A DNA stretch of 24,013 nucleotides from Prolixibacteraceae bacterium (GCA_023228025.1 JALOCD010000064.1:1-24013), one strand, 5' to 3'. Counted from the first letter of the stretch, positions 7,396-15,362 are shown. Notes: generated by a model from the letters alone, not told the origin. Program-made: numbers and translations.

Positions 7396-9042
7396 TTAAA
7401 ATTCTATGCGCAAGCCACCCATGAAGGAGAGACCGGAACGTCCTTTGAATTCAGTGTCCCAGGTTTTGCCGGTAAGCGTACTTTTCACATCGCTCTGACT
7501 TTTCACTGAGATATTCCCAAATGGCATATAAGAATTGGCGCTACCAACCAGATAAATATTGTGCGTCAGGTTAATACCAAGCATCGCGCCGGCTTTAATG
7601 ATACTGGTGTTTATATCCTTGTAGGTTTTGTCCTTGGTTTGCTCTACACCGTACTGAATGTTTGGTGTTAGCTCAACGATTCTTGCCAGTCGTAATCCCT
7701 TTCCCAGTCCAATTGAGTATCTAAGGAAATTATATTTGCTTTCAGTGAAAGTCGTTGAAGTCGATTTTTTTCCGGAATCATATCCTCCGTCAATCATCAG
7801 ATACAAGCCTGTCACATTGGTAAACTGACCTAATCTCAACATCAGACTACCGCTCATGCCCCCGATACCACCACTTTCAAATCCTGCAACCAGAGAGATA
7901 CCGAAGTCCAGCTTTTGTTGCAGGATCATTCCTTCCTGGATCGTTCCGCCATAAGTCTGATAGAAGTTGCTCATCGGGCTCGCCCCGGTGGCAACCATTT
8001 TATTGTTGGCGATTTTGCTCGTTGATCTGACAACTGCCTGCCGGACAGGAGAAACTGTCCCTTTGGATTCATCAAATTTGTACTGGTAAACAAAGAATTG
8101 CTGATCACATTTCAATGCCTCTTTTTTGCCAATTTTTGCACGGATGGGATGAAGCTTCTCCACTTTGACCTTCACCCTAAAATCTTCCAAATCTTTATCC
8201 AACTGAAAGGTTGCACCTTCATACATACGGTTTGCCAGATCATTTTTCAGAAGATCAAGTGATTTCGCTTTTTTGTTGTTGGTCAATGTCTCACTGACAG
8301 AGGCGGATTGGAATGATTTGCTGTATGAATCTGCAAATTTGAAGGTTAGCGTATCGAAGGCAGCTGCTTTCATCTGTTTGGTCGCTGCATCGTCATCATC
8401 ATAAGGCCAGACATTGTAGAAATTGGATACAACGTCAGGTGTAAAAATTAATTGGTAGAAAAAGAAATCGTACTGACAATCCCACCCTCTTATTTTTCCG
8501 TCATCTTTGGATTTTACGTCGTTTGGGACCAAAATCAGAACATACGTTTTATTCACAAGATTTTGACCTGCATCTTTCAAAAAAGCGTCTCCCCGTTTTG
8601 CTGCCACTGCCATCCTGACGTCCTGGTCAGTAGCATTGTAGAGTCCGCATTGATGAACATAATCCAGGTTCATCATTCCATTCTCCTGTCTGTTGAACCA
8701 TTTCGCTACCATTTTCCTTCCAACACCTTCTTTGGAGAGCATCTCTTTCAGGTAAGATCGCTTTTTATCGAATGTTAGCATTTTAAAATCCTGGCCCAGA
8801 GGCAGTACCAGACTGTTCAGATTGTGGTTAAAATATTTATCCGAGAACTTAATATTCACAGCAGCATCAGCGGGAGCTGAATTTACTCCGGTTACCGAAC
8901 CCACAAAAAAAGTCAGGGAGATCCGGGAATAAGTTTCAGCAACTTTCTCCTTTACCGGTTTCGCAGCCTGTTGAGCGCTTGATTTACAAACCACACCGAC
9001 CGACACCAACAGAATTGTGACGAACATAAATAGATTTTTCAT
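7396..9042 (-). CDS. Outer-membrane-barrel-like exported protein, first gene of the cluster
   Basis: 548 residues with signal peptide about 1-23 (SSA-Q). Residues about 35-360 are a soluble mixed region with two Trp/Cys-containing stretches (MVAKWFNRQ, GWDCQYDFFFYQLIF) and an acidic DDDD turn. From about residue 375 to the end there are alternating amphipathic strands with Gly/aromatic girdles (FGISLVAGF, SLMLRLGQF, GLYLMIDGGY, NFLRYSIGLGKGL, IVELTPNIQYGV, SIIKAGAMLGINL, IYLVGSANSY, LSFMGGLRIEF) and a terminal Phe, as expected for an outer-membrane beta-barrel. The 252-bp upstream gap makes it the likely first gene of the transcript. This may be the membrane anchor for the downstream periplasmic proteins (inference). 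Confidence 0.7.
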   Translation of the reverse strand: MKNLFMFVTILLVSVGVVCKSSAQQAAKPVKEKVAETYSRISLTFFVGSVTGVNSAPADAAVNIKFSDKYFNHNLNSLVLPLGQDFKMLTFDKKRSYLKEMLSKEGVGRKMVAKWFNRQENGMMNLDYVHQCGLYNATDQDVRMAVAAKRGDAFLKDAGQNLVNKTYVLILVPNDVKSKDDGKIRGWDCQYDFFFYQLIFTPDVVSNFYNVWPYDDDDAATKQMKAAAFDTLTFKFADSYSKSFQSASVSETLTNNKKAKSLDLLKNDLANRMYEGATFQLDKDLEDFRVKVKVEKLHPIRAKIGKKEALKCDQQFFVYQYKFDESKGTVSPVRQAVVRSTSKIANNKMVATGASPMSNFYQTYGGTIQEGMILQQKLDFGISLVAGFESGGIGGMSGSLMLRLGQFTNVTGLYLMIDGGYDSGKKSTSTTFTESKYNFLRYSIGLGKGLRLARIVELTPNIQYGVEQTKDKTYKDINTSIIKAGAMLGINLTHNIYLVGSANSYMPFGNISVKSQSDVKSTLTGKTWDTEFKGRSGLSFMGGLRIEF

Positions 9043-9247
9043 GAGGTAAAAAATTTGGTTAATTATCTGATTTTATGCGCATTGAATTCACAGTAAAATT
9101 CAAGTATTATAAAAAATGTCAACCGAACATTACATTTTCATAGGACATTAGCTGCACAAAAGCTGGTTTAGAGCTAATAAATAAGCTGATTGAAATAAAT
9201 CCCAATCATTTTCACTAATAAAATAACCAAATAAAAACAGATGGTGG
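9043..9247 (-). other. AT-rich leader region of the exported-protein cluster
   Basis: This AT-rich stretch separates the PorW hairpins from the first ATG of the cluster and is the expected place for its promoter. I found no match to TAnnTTTG on the minus strand, so no promoter box is called. Confidence 0.3.
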
Positions 9248-9302
9248 AATAGCCCCAATGGGCTATTTTTTAACCCTGAAGGTTTTGAAAACCATCAGGG
9301 TT
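9248..9302. terminator. Two adjacent hairpins overlapping the porW stop codon
   Basis: Hairpin 1 (9248-9267) has perfect 8-bp arms AATAGCCC/GGGCTATT with loop CAAT and a T-run on the plus strand. Hairpin 2 (9272-9302) is a near-perfect 31-nt palindrome, AACCCTGA...TCAGGGTT with GGTTTT/AAACC inside. The porW stop codon (9295-9297) and last codon lie inside hairpin 2. Only minus-strand genes flank it, yet the T-run faces plus, so this may be a dispersed repeat reused as an mRNA end rather than a classical terminator. Confidence 0.5.
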
Positions 9303-12027
9303 TAGCTTGCGTAGATGTCTTGCTATAGTTCTCCACAAAGAACTTCAGGTATTGTAGCAGGTCTTGGTCTTCTATGAATTTCCGGTAGTTTGGGGAAGAG
9401 GCAAGACAATAGTGGTAGTCCACGCCATTTAATGCTTTAAATACTTCTTTGTGCTTGAGAATGGTGCCGAAATAGCCCAGGCCTTCCTCTTTATTCGGAA
9501 GGCTCCTGACCACAATCAGCTGAATATCATCATTTAGCTTAATCTCTTCGATATCAAAATCGATCGATGTATAGTAATCGATGTTAAAATTGGCCAGGTC
9601 AAAAATCAGGCGGTTGACATCAACTTTGGCATTCTTTGGGAAGGAGAGCACAAAATAGTGGAACAACTCTTCATCATAGGAATACTTTCCGCCAAAAGCA
9701 TCATCCTTCCGATTAGCCGGAATAGACGACTGTTTATTCAAGGAGGCTGAATCCATCTTTGAGATCATCTTTTCCAATTCTGCAAGGCTATTTTGGCGGA
9801 CCAAATCCCGGATCTTAATCACCACTGGTTTTGCCGGCGAGGCGGGATAATCAGAAAGATATTGATCGAGGATTTTTGAAAACTCCTCCTGCGATGCATT
9901 TTTCCCCCTGGCAATCATATCAATAAATTTCACTTTGGGTAGCAGAAGGCTGTCTGGCTGAAGCGCCATCACTGCGGCAGCTAATTTCCCGGCACCATTA
10001 TAATCACCATTTTTGTACAACGACAAAGCTTCGCCATACATTCGCTCCCTTTGCAGTTTTCTGACTTCCATCTCCTGAAGGAAATCCGGATTCAGCAGAT
10101 ATTTGGCATAATTCGATTCCGGATATTTTTGGGTGATTTTGCTCTTGTAAAGCTCCTCCATGTGCTTCATCTTGTGATATTCGATCCAAACAGGCAACTC
10201 ATAAATACTTTCAGGATACCTGATATTCAACTCGTCATACATGGCTATGGCATGTGGCTTGTCGTTCAGGACACTCTCATAGATTCTTCCTGCAGCAAAA
10301 TAAGCAGATTTGATCCGATCATGTGAGGCACGCATCAGGGAATCTGTCATTGGCAAGTCCTGAAGATAATATTCAACCGTTTTGGGATTAGAGGCCTTTG
10401 GCTTTTGCGACTCCATCTTCTGCAAATCAACAGCGTCGGCCTGCTCATTATCACCCGGATTTAATGATATTTTGTTTTTCCTTCTCCAGTTATCCTCCAG
10501 TATTCTCTTCCCCCAGATCTGCTGGAAATCCGTTTTACCAAGTCCTGCCGTAACCGGATTGTAGAAATACCATGCACTGTTGTTCGACTGGTTATCAAAA
10601 TTAGACCGGTATTGTTGGCTCCTGAAATAGTTTACGCTGTTCTGTTCCTTTTGCAGATCGGCCTGCTTTTTACTCTCCTCTTCGCTCAATTTGGCTATTT
10701 GCTCGTTTATAAAACCGAGCCGGTCTTTTTCACTCATTAATGCGACCTTCTGCAAACTATCTTCCCTCCCTATCAATTCAAGATTCTTTACGAGGGCTGC
10801 CAAACCGTTGGTTTTTGAGACAATTTCAAGATAACCGGGATAACCGGGGACAATAACCGCCATTGCGCTGTCGTAATAACAGGAAGCCATACGGTAGTTG
10901 CTCTCTTCCAGCGAAAGCGCTGCCACTTTTAAACTGGAGAGTGCCCGCTGATTGTTGTTATCGAGACTATAGGTTACAGAAGTTCTAAAATCCTTCAACG
11001 CCTCCTCCCTACGCTGCGACTTAAGCGCCACCTCACCCTTGGCATAATAAATGCGATCGAAGTATGGACGGTTGTTTCCGTTCCTGATCATTTTGGCAAG
11101 CGCCAAATCTACCTCCTCCAGATTGCTGCTGTCATATTCCAGTAAGGATATTTTTGCTTCGAAAGCCATCCTGATGGGTGGCTTAGCTTTGACCACACGA
11201 TGGAATGCTGCCACAGCCTCGTTGTTTTGCCCCAGGGTCAGGTAGAGTTGGGCCAGAATGAAATTGTATCTCCCCCTCTCTTTTCTGGTCAAATCCATCT
11301 TTAGCACCTGATTCAACTGAAAGACCGCCTCCTTCCAATCCCTGGTAACGATATTGTAGTCGGCTTTCACAATCGTAAGATCCTTTTTGACCTCCTTCGG
11401 CAGACTGCCATCCCGCTCAAGCAACTTTAATATTTGAGAGGCCTTTTCAAATTCGCCTGTCTCTATATAACATCTTGACAACCAGAGAAAGGCTGGATTT
11501 CTGGTTGGTTGATTGGAGAAATTGTGCAAGATGTAATTGAAACTCTCCTGCGCCCTGTGAAAATCGCGCTGATAGTAACTGGCCTGTCCCATCAACAGAT
11601 AGGCATCATCCACCCACTTGTTGTATTCGGCCTTGTAGGCAAATGCGGTATAAGCCTCCGATGTGTTGGTTTTTCGTTTTGGACTCTTGGTTATCGAGTG
11701 GGTCGCAATCAGTTTAAGACACTTCTGCACGGCGTATTCCATTTGGGACATAGCCACCTGCGAGGCTCCCGGACTGGTTTCCGCGTAAACCGGTAACAGA
11801 TGGGTATAATCCTCAATGACCTGACGGTCTATCCGCATCAGTCCCTCCTTAACACTCTCCTTCGCATTAAAATAGACGTTGTATTGGGAGTTTAGCTGGT
11901 GGTAAAACCGGGATATGGCAGTATTGTTCTGCGTGGAACATCCAACAGTTAAAAATAATACCAACAGATAGAAAAACTGATTTAAAGTGTGTCCCTTCAA
12001 GCGTTTTTGGATAAATGTGTCACACAA
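9295..12027 (-). CDS. porW: PorW/SprE-type TPR lipoprotein of the type IX secretion/gliding system
   Basis: 910 residues, a size matching PorW/SprE. The signature CSTQNNTAISRFYHQLNS, then YNVYFNAKESVKEG, follows a hydrophobic signal with lipobox TVG-C30. TPR-like helical repeats fill about 130-400 (DAYLLMGQASYYQRDFHRAQESF, AFLWLSRCYIETGEFEKA, FILAQLYLTLGQNNEAVAAF), and more occur around 595-680. The family is an outer-membrane-associated lipoprotein required for T9SS function and gliding. No ATG exists upstream of the lipobox: an in-frame stop lies at 12034-12036, so translation must start at TTG 12027 or TTG 12000. The latter leaves a 20-residue signal peptide. It lies 24 bp after mrp, so it is probably cotranscribed with it. 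Confidence 0.88.
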   Translation of the reverse strand: MCDTFIQKRLKGHTLNQFFYLLVLFLTVGCSTQNNTAISRFYHQLNSQYNVYFNAKESVKEGLMRIDRQVIEDYTHLLPVYAETSPGASQVAMSQMEYAVQKCLKLIATHSITKSPKRKTNTSEAYTAFAYKAEYNKWVDDAYLLMGQASYYQRDFHRAQESFNYILHNFSNQPTRNPAFLWLSRCYIETGEFEKASQILKLLERDGSLPKEVKKDLTIVKADYNIVTRDWKEAVFQLNQVLKMDLTRKERGRYNFILAQLYLTLGQNNEAVAAFHRVVKAKPPIRMAFEAKISLLEYDSSNLEEVDLALAKMIRNGNNRPYFDRIYYAKGEVALKSQRREEALKDFRTSVTYSLDNNNQRALSSLKVAALSLEESNYRMASCYYDSAMAVIVPGYPGYLEIVSKTNGLAALVKNLELIGREDSLQKVALMSEKDRLGFINEQIAKLSEEESKKQADLQKEQNSVNYFRSQQYRSNFDNQSNNSAWYFYNPVTAGLGKTDFQQIWGKRILEDNWRRKNKISLNPGDNEQADAVDLQKMESQKPKASNPKTVEYYLQDLPMTDSLMRASHDRIKSAYFAAGRIYESVLNDKPHAIAMYDELNIRYPESIYELPVWIEYHKMKHMEELYKSKITQKYPESNYAKYLLNPDFLQEMEVRKLQRERMYGEALSLYKNGDYNGAGKLAAAVMALQPDSLLLPKVKFIDMIARGKNASQEEFSKILDQYLSDYPASPAKPVVIKIRDLVRQNSLAELEKMISKMDSASLNKQSSIPANRKDDAFGGKYSYDEELFHYFVLSFPKNAKVDVNRLIFDLANFNIDYYTSIDFDIEEIKLNDDIQLIVVRSLPNKEEGLGYFGTILKHKEVFKALNGVDYHYCLASSPNYRKFIEDQDLLQYLKFFVENYSKTSTQAKP

Positions 12028-12051
12028 ATTAACTCAAAATTGCTGAAAATA

Positions 12052-13143
12052 TCACTTTCGTTTGACGGTTACTTTCTTCGTGGGTTCAAAATAAATATTA
12101 CGATGCTCCAACTGCACGATCAACGCATCCGCCAATTGCTCGAAAGCAGCTCCGGAAGCGCTCTCCTCATCGCAGGCAGCAGGCAAGCCATTGTCGCCAC
12201 CTTCCCTGATCCGCATTACGATCGGAATCTGACCCAACAGAGGAAGATCCATCGAAGCTGCCAGCTCTTTCCCGCCATCCTTGCCAAAAATGTAATACTT
12301 GTTTTCAGGAAGTTCTGCAGGCGTAAACCACGACATATTCTCGATGATCCCCAATACCGGCACATTGATCGATTTGCTGTTGAACATGGATACGCCTTTC
12401 ACAACGTCGGCAAGGGCAACATCCTGGGGTGTAGTAACAATAACGGCCCCGGTCACCGCAAGCGTTTGAACCAGGGTGAGGTGAATGTCGCTGGTTCCGG
12501 GCGGCAGGTCAATGAGCATAAAGTCGAGTTCGCCCCAATTCCCTTCCATGATCAGTTGTTTCAATGCATTGGAGGCAACCGGGCCACGCCAGATAAGGGC
12601 ATCCTGCTTGTTGGCAAAGAAACCGATGGAGAGGAATTTAACACCGTACTTCTCGATGGGAACGATCCGGTCGCGGCCATCGATTTTTTCGAAATAGGGA
12701 CGCGCATCCTCTTCCCCAAACATTTTGGGTATCGAAGGACCAAAAATATCGGCATCGACCAACCCGACTTTGGCTCCCCTTCTGGCCAAAGCAATGGCCA
12801 GGTTGACTGCCATCGTTGACTTGCCAACACCACCCTTGCCAGATGCGATGGCTATAATATTCTTTACGCCCGGCAACACCGGCGGACTCATCCTATTGGC
12901 GCTTTTGGGGGTTATTGTTACCTCAAAGTCGCTGCCATGTTCCCGCCGGATCTCGTCCCTGCATGCTTCCGAAACCGGACCAATGGCAGGGTCATCCTCC
13001 CGCTGGAATATCAAGGAAAAACTGATTTTTTTACCCGCGATGCGGATCTCCTGAACCATCTCCAGGTCAACAACGCTTTTGTCTGTACCGGGGAAAAGAA
13101 TTCGGCGCAGGGTGTCGGATATGTTTTTGGGAATTAGGGCCAT
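12052..13143 (-). CDS. mrp: Mrp/ApbC-family P-loop ATPase (iron-sulfur carrier type)
   Basis: 363 residues. The N-terminal 90 residues are a MIP18/DUF59-like domain. The ATPase domain shows the deviant Walker A SGKGGVGKST (101-110), DADIFGPSIP (130-139) and LIDLPPGT (200-207). Mrp/ApbC proteins bind and transfer Fe-S clusters in the cytoplasm. The CxxC motif used by ApbC/Nbp35 for cluster binding is absent: at its expected place (261-277) the protein reads SWFTPAELPENKYYIFG. I believe this is usual for the Bacteroidota branch. It is upstream of porW by 24 bp. Upstream lie an AT-rich repeat 12 bp from the ATG and a MITE-like element. Confidence 0.92.
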   Translation of the reverse strand: MALIPKNISDTLRRILFPGTDKSVVDLEMVQEIRIAGKKISFSLIFQREDDPAIGPVSEACRDEIRREHGSDFEVTITPKSANRMSPPVLPGVKNIIAIASGKGGVGKSTMAVNLAIALARRGAKVGLVDADIFGPSIPKMFGEEDARPYFEKIDGRDRIVPIEKYGVKFLSIGFFANKQDALIWRGPVASNALKQLIMEGNWGELDFMLIDLPPGTSDIHLTLVQTLAVTGAVIVTTPQDVALADVVKGVSMFNSKSINVPVLGIIENMSWFTPAELPENKYYIFGKDGGKELAASMDLPLLGQIPIVMRIREGGDNGLPAACDEESASGAAFEQLADALIVQLEHRNIYFEPTKKVTVKRK

Positions 13144-13154
13144 TATATTAGAAT

Positions 13155-13175
13155 TAAAAATTACAAATTACGGAT
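13155..13175 (+). repeat. AT-rich dispersed repeat just upstream of mrp
   Basis: TAAAAATTACAAATTAC plus GGAT lies 12 bp upstream of the mrp start codon. The same 21-mer with one mismatch lies 15 bp upstream of the epimerase start (23826-23846), and a rearranged inverted version is at 17778-17809. Confidence 0.6.
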
Positions 13176-13191
13176 TAAAATTATTAAAACT

Positions 13192-13394
13192 AACACAGAG
13201 AATAAGCACGACAAAGGTTATGCAATGGTACAATTAATGCTACCTAAAATAGAGAAGGTCAAAGTTCACAGAGAGGAAAATCGCTTGCGATTTTCGTTCT
13301 CAGCGACCTCTGTTTTTTCTTTACATTGTCAACGTTCAGGCACGCATCTCAAAATAAACTGAAGTCTCATATAAGATATTTTATTCTCTGTGTT
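13192..13394. repeat. 203-bp MITE-like element with 14-bp terminal inverted repeats
   Basis: The ends AACACAGAGAATAA (13192-13205) and its exact reverse complement (13381-13394) bracket a non-coding segment. Inside, GAAAATCGC-TT-GCGATTTTC (13276-13295) is a perfect hairpin, itself bracketed by ACAGAG and CTCTGT and followed by a T-run. No target-site duplication is obvious. The CACAGAG/CTCTGTG words recall a dispersed Bacteroidota repeat family. The rest of the 347-bp gap between the ATL gene and mrp holds no gene. Confidence 0.5.
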
Positions 13395-13490
13395 TGAAAT
13401 TTAAACGGGTTCTAATTGTCTTGTTTACGATCTATTACTTGTAATGTTGCATGGATTGAAGTCCCTTTTTTTCGGCTATCGCCGGAAGGC

Positions 13491-13817
13491 TCATTCCAAC
13501 TCTTTCATCGGGTCCCAGAAGTATTTGTTAAAGTCGACCACTGCCTCATCTTCCACCACTATTCCTTCATTCTCCAACAACTCCTGCATGGCGGAAGGGG
13601 GATGAAAATGGACCTTGCCCGTCAGCAATCCATTCCTGTTTACGACCCTGTGCGCCGGGACGTAGGGTGCCTGCTGATGCGAATTGTTGAGCGCCCAACC
13701 TACCACGCGGGCAGACAATCCGGTGCCCAGGTAGCGTGCAATGGCCCCGTAATTCGTCACCCTGCCGGGAGGAATCAAACGAGTGACCTCATATACCTTT
13801 TCGTAAAAATCGTTCAT
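13491..13817 (-). CDS. MGMT-like alkyltransferase-like protein (ATL), active-site Cys replaced by Ala
   Basis: 108 residues, matching the single DNA-binding domain of Ogt/MGMT. RLIPPGRVTNYGAIA (13-27) is the helix-turn-helix entry and SARVVG (35-40) carries the arginine finger. The methyl-acceptor motif PCHR reads P54-A55-H56-R57, followed by VVNRNG. ATL proteins (E. coli YbaZ, yeast Atl1) lack the Cys, bind O6-alkylguanine and hand the lesion to nucleotide excision repair; that role is known for the family and inferred here. It lies between trmB and mrp with repeat-rich gaps on both sides. Confidence 0.85.
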   Translation of the reverse strand: MNDFYEKVYEVTRLIPPGRVTNYGAIARYLGTGLSARVVGWALNNSHQQAPYVPAHRVVNRNGLLTGKVHFHPPSAMQELLENEGIVVEDEAVVDFNKYFWDPMKELE

Positions 13818-13829
13818 AAAAACACATTG

Positions 13830-14330
13830 CTTAGATTAAAACGGATTACACGGATAAACCATCTCTTACCACAAATTACACAAATTACACAAATTAAGAA
13901 AAATAAATTACCCCTCGTCTTCGTTCGGGGACCAGTCTTATCTTCCCATTCGTCCAAGTCGTCCCAGACATCCCAGTCCCTCCGTCTTTCCGTCTCCTAG
14001 TCCCCTGGTTCTTCCCCCTTCCCAACGCTCATTTTCTCCGTCTTTCAGTCGCACTGTCATTCCTTTTCCCCACTTTTTATCTTTTCAATGGTTACTCATT
14101 CCATCCGATCCCAACCACATCTATCTTTTTGAAATTGTTTGGCGGACGGTCTTAACGACTCACTCTTTTCCAGGGGTTCCGCTTCGCTCCACCCCTGGCT
14201 ACCGATATTTCTCCACTACGTGGCTTAACTCCGGAGTGGAACTCATCCATGCATTGCTTCCCAGCCTCATTCCATACATTCTATCCTCTCCACTTTCAAC
14301 TCTCAACTTTCCACTCTCAACTTTCAACTC
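13830..14330. repeat. Repeat-filled intergenic region (AT-rich units, pyrimidine mosaic, palindrome)
   Basis: This 513-bp gap has no credible gene. From ATL outward it shows GGATTACACGGAT and a short tandem ACAAATTAC array (about 13870-13896). A pyrimidine mosaic follows (13948-14060), sharing TTCGTCCAAGTC, CCGTCTTTC and CCGTCTCCTAGTC with 3334-3390. A palindrome with arms CCAGGGGT/ACCCCTGG (14170-14198) comes next, and then the tandem repeat at 14289-14339. Confidence 0.6.
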
Positions 14331-14339
14331 TCAACTTCC
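14289..14339. repeat. Tandem CTCAACTTTC-type repeat overlapping the trmB 3' end
   Basis: About four degenerate copies of a CTTTCAACTCTCAA-like unit run into the trmB stop codon (14331-14333), so the last two TrmB codons are made of repeat sequence. Copies differ by one or two bases. Confidence 0.6.
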
Positions 14340-15086
14340 ACCAACCACCCTGCTTCTTTGCTCGCGTCCAAAACTCCTGTACTCGTCCCACTCAATTTCG
14401 ACATCGGGTTCGATCAGGTTTTCGAAATGGGGAATAAATTTCAGGTATTTGATGGTAAGTCCGCGGCTGAGCCACTGTTGTTCGTAATAGGTCTTGATTC
14501 CCATGATTTCATCCGCATAGGCTGAAGCATACAAATCATCCGTTTCTGATTCTACCTTGAAACCATTCAAATGGACCAGGGCGCTGGTATATTGGTACAG
14601 AAAATTGCTGTCTGTCTTGAGGTGAACGGTACCACCTGGCTTCATCACTTTGCCGTAATGGGCCAGAAGTTTGGTGGAGGTAAGTCGCTTGCGTCCTTTT
14701 TTCATCTGTGGATCCGGAAAGGTAATCCAGATTTCACTTACCTCATTCGGTCCGAAGAACGAGGGAAGCAATTCGACATAAGTTCGGATGAACCCTACAT
14801 TTTTCAATCCACTTTTATGGGCGGCTGTAGCGCCTGTCCAGATTCTGGAACCTTTGATGTCGATGCCAATGAAGTTCTTTTCAGGAAAATTTTCTGCCAG
14901 TCCGACGGTGTATTCCCCCTTTCCGCAACCCAGTTCCAGAACTATCGGGAAATCATTGCCAAAAAATTGACTGCTCCATTTGCCTTGAAGTTTATATGGC
15001 CCTTTTAGCAACTCCGCATAGGGAACCTCCACCACGTTTGGCAGCGCATGCACCTCGGCGAATTTGGAGAGCTTGTTTTTACTCAT
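14331..15086 (-). CDS. trmB: tRNA (guanine-N7-)-methyltransferase TrmB
   Basis: 251 residues; the family makes m7G46 in the tRNA variable loop using S-adenosylmethionine. The SAM-binding motif ELGCGKGEYT is at 51-60, GIDIKGSR at 74-81, the family signature FPDPQMKKGRKRL at 123-135 (commonly FPDPWPKKRH-RR-L), and KTDS at 147-150. The N-terminal extension (1-45) is of the Bacteroidota type. The C-terminal RSRVVGGS tail runs into the tandem repeat. It is encoded upstream of the ATL gene; the gap is too long for certain cotranscription. Confidence 0.93.
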   Translation of the reverse strand: MSKNKLSKFAEVHALPNVVEVPYAELLKGPYKLQGKWSSQFFGNDFPIVLELGCGKGEYTVGLAENFPEKNFIGIDIKGSRIWTGATAAHKSGLKNVGFIRTYVELLPSFFGPNEVSEIWITFPDPQMKKGRKRLTSTKLLAHYGKVMKPGGTVHLKTDSNFLYQYTSALVHLNGFKVESETDDLYASAYADEIMGIKTYYEQQWLSRGLTIKYLKFIPHFENLIEPDVEIEWDEYRSFGREQRSRVVGGS

Positions 15087-15090
15087 TTCG

Positions 15091-15162
15091 TGATTAGATG
15101 ATGGGGTGATGTGTTGATTAGATGATGAGATGATGAGAAGATGGGAAGATGGGAAGATGAGA
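15091..15162. repeat. GATGA-rich tandem repeat upstream of trmB
   Basis: TGATTAGATGATG occurs at 15091 and again 24 bp on at 15115, followed by GATGAGA and GATGGGAA units. It starts 5 bp upstream of the trmB ATG, so it would form most of the 5' leader. Confidence 0.6.
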
Positions 15163-15251
15163 TCGATCCCTGAGAGCAGCCGAAGGGGAAATATGGAAAT
15201 TGCTTTGGCTCTAAATTAAGATAAAGCATCTCATAGCTTATATTGGTTGAT

Positions 15252-15356
15252 GGTATGGTGTCTTGCGGGATTAGGAAGCAATTTCTATCAGTTTACACCA
15301 AATTTTTCACGAGCCACAAACCCCCAAAAGCCACAAAAACCCGCATGCACTATACC
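15252..15356. repeat. 105-bp imperfect inverted repeat beside the orphan gene
   Basis: GGTATGGTGTCTTGCGGG (15252-15269) and the reverse complement of 15340-15356 (GGTATAGTGCATGCGGG) match at about 14 of 17 positions, giving a long hairpin-forming unit. Its inner part is T/G-rich on the minus strand. Size and imperfection are attC-like, but classical integron core sites are not recognisable. Confidence 0.45.
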
Positions 15357-15362
15357 ATTTGA

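Noticed and set aside
11989..12819. 276-residue plus-strand open frame
   Set aside because: Antisense to mrp and the porW start; no recognisable domain.
14289..14339. Possible CRISPR-like array
   Set aside because: Units are short, contiguous and degenerate with no spacers, so it is a simple tandem repeat.
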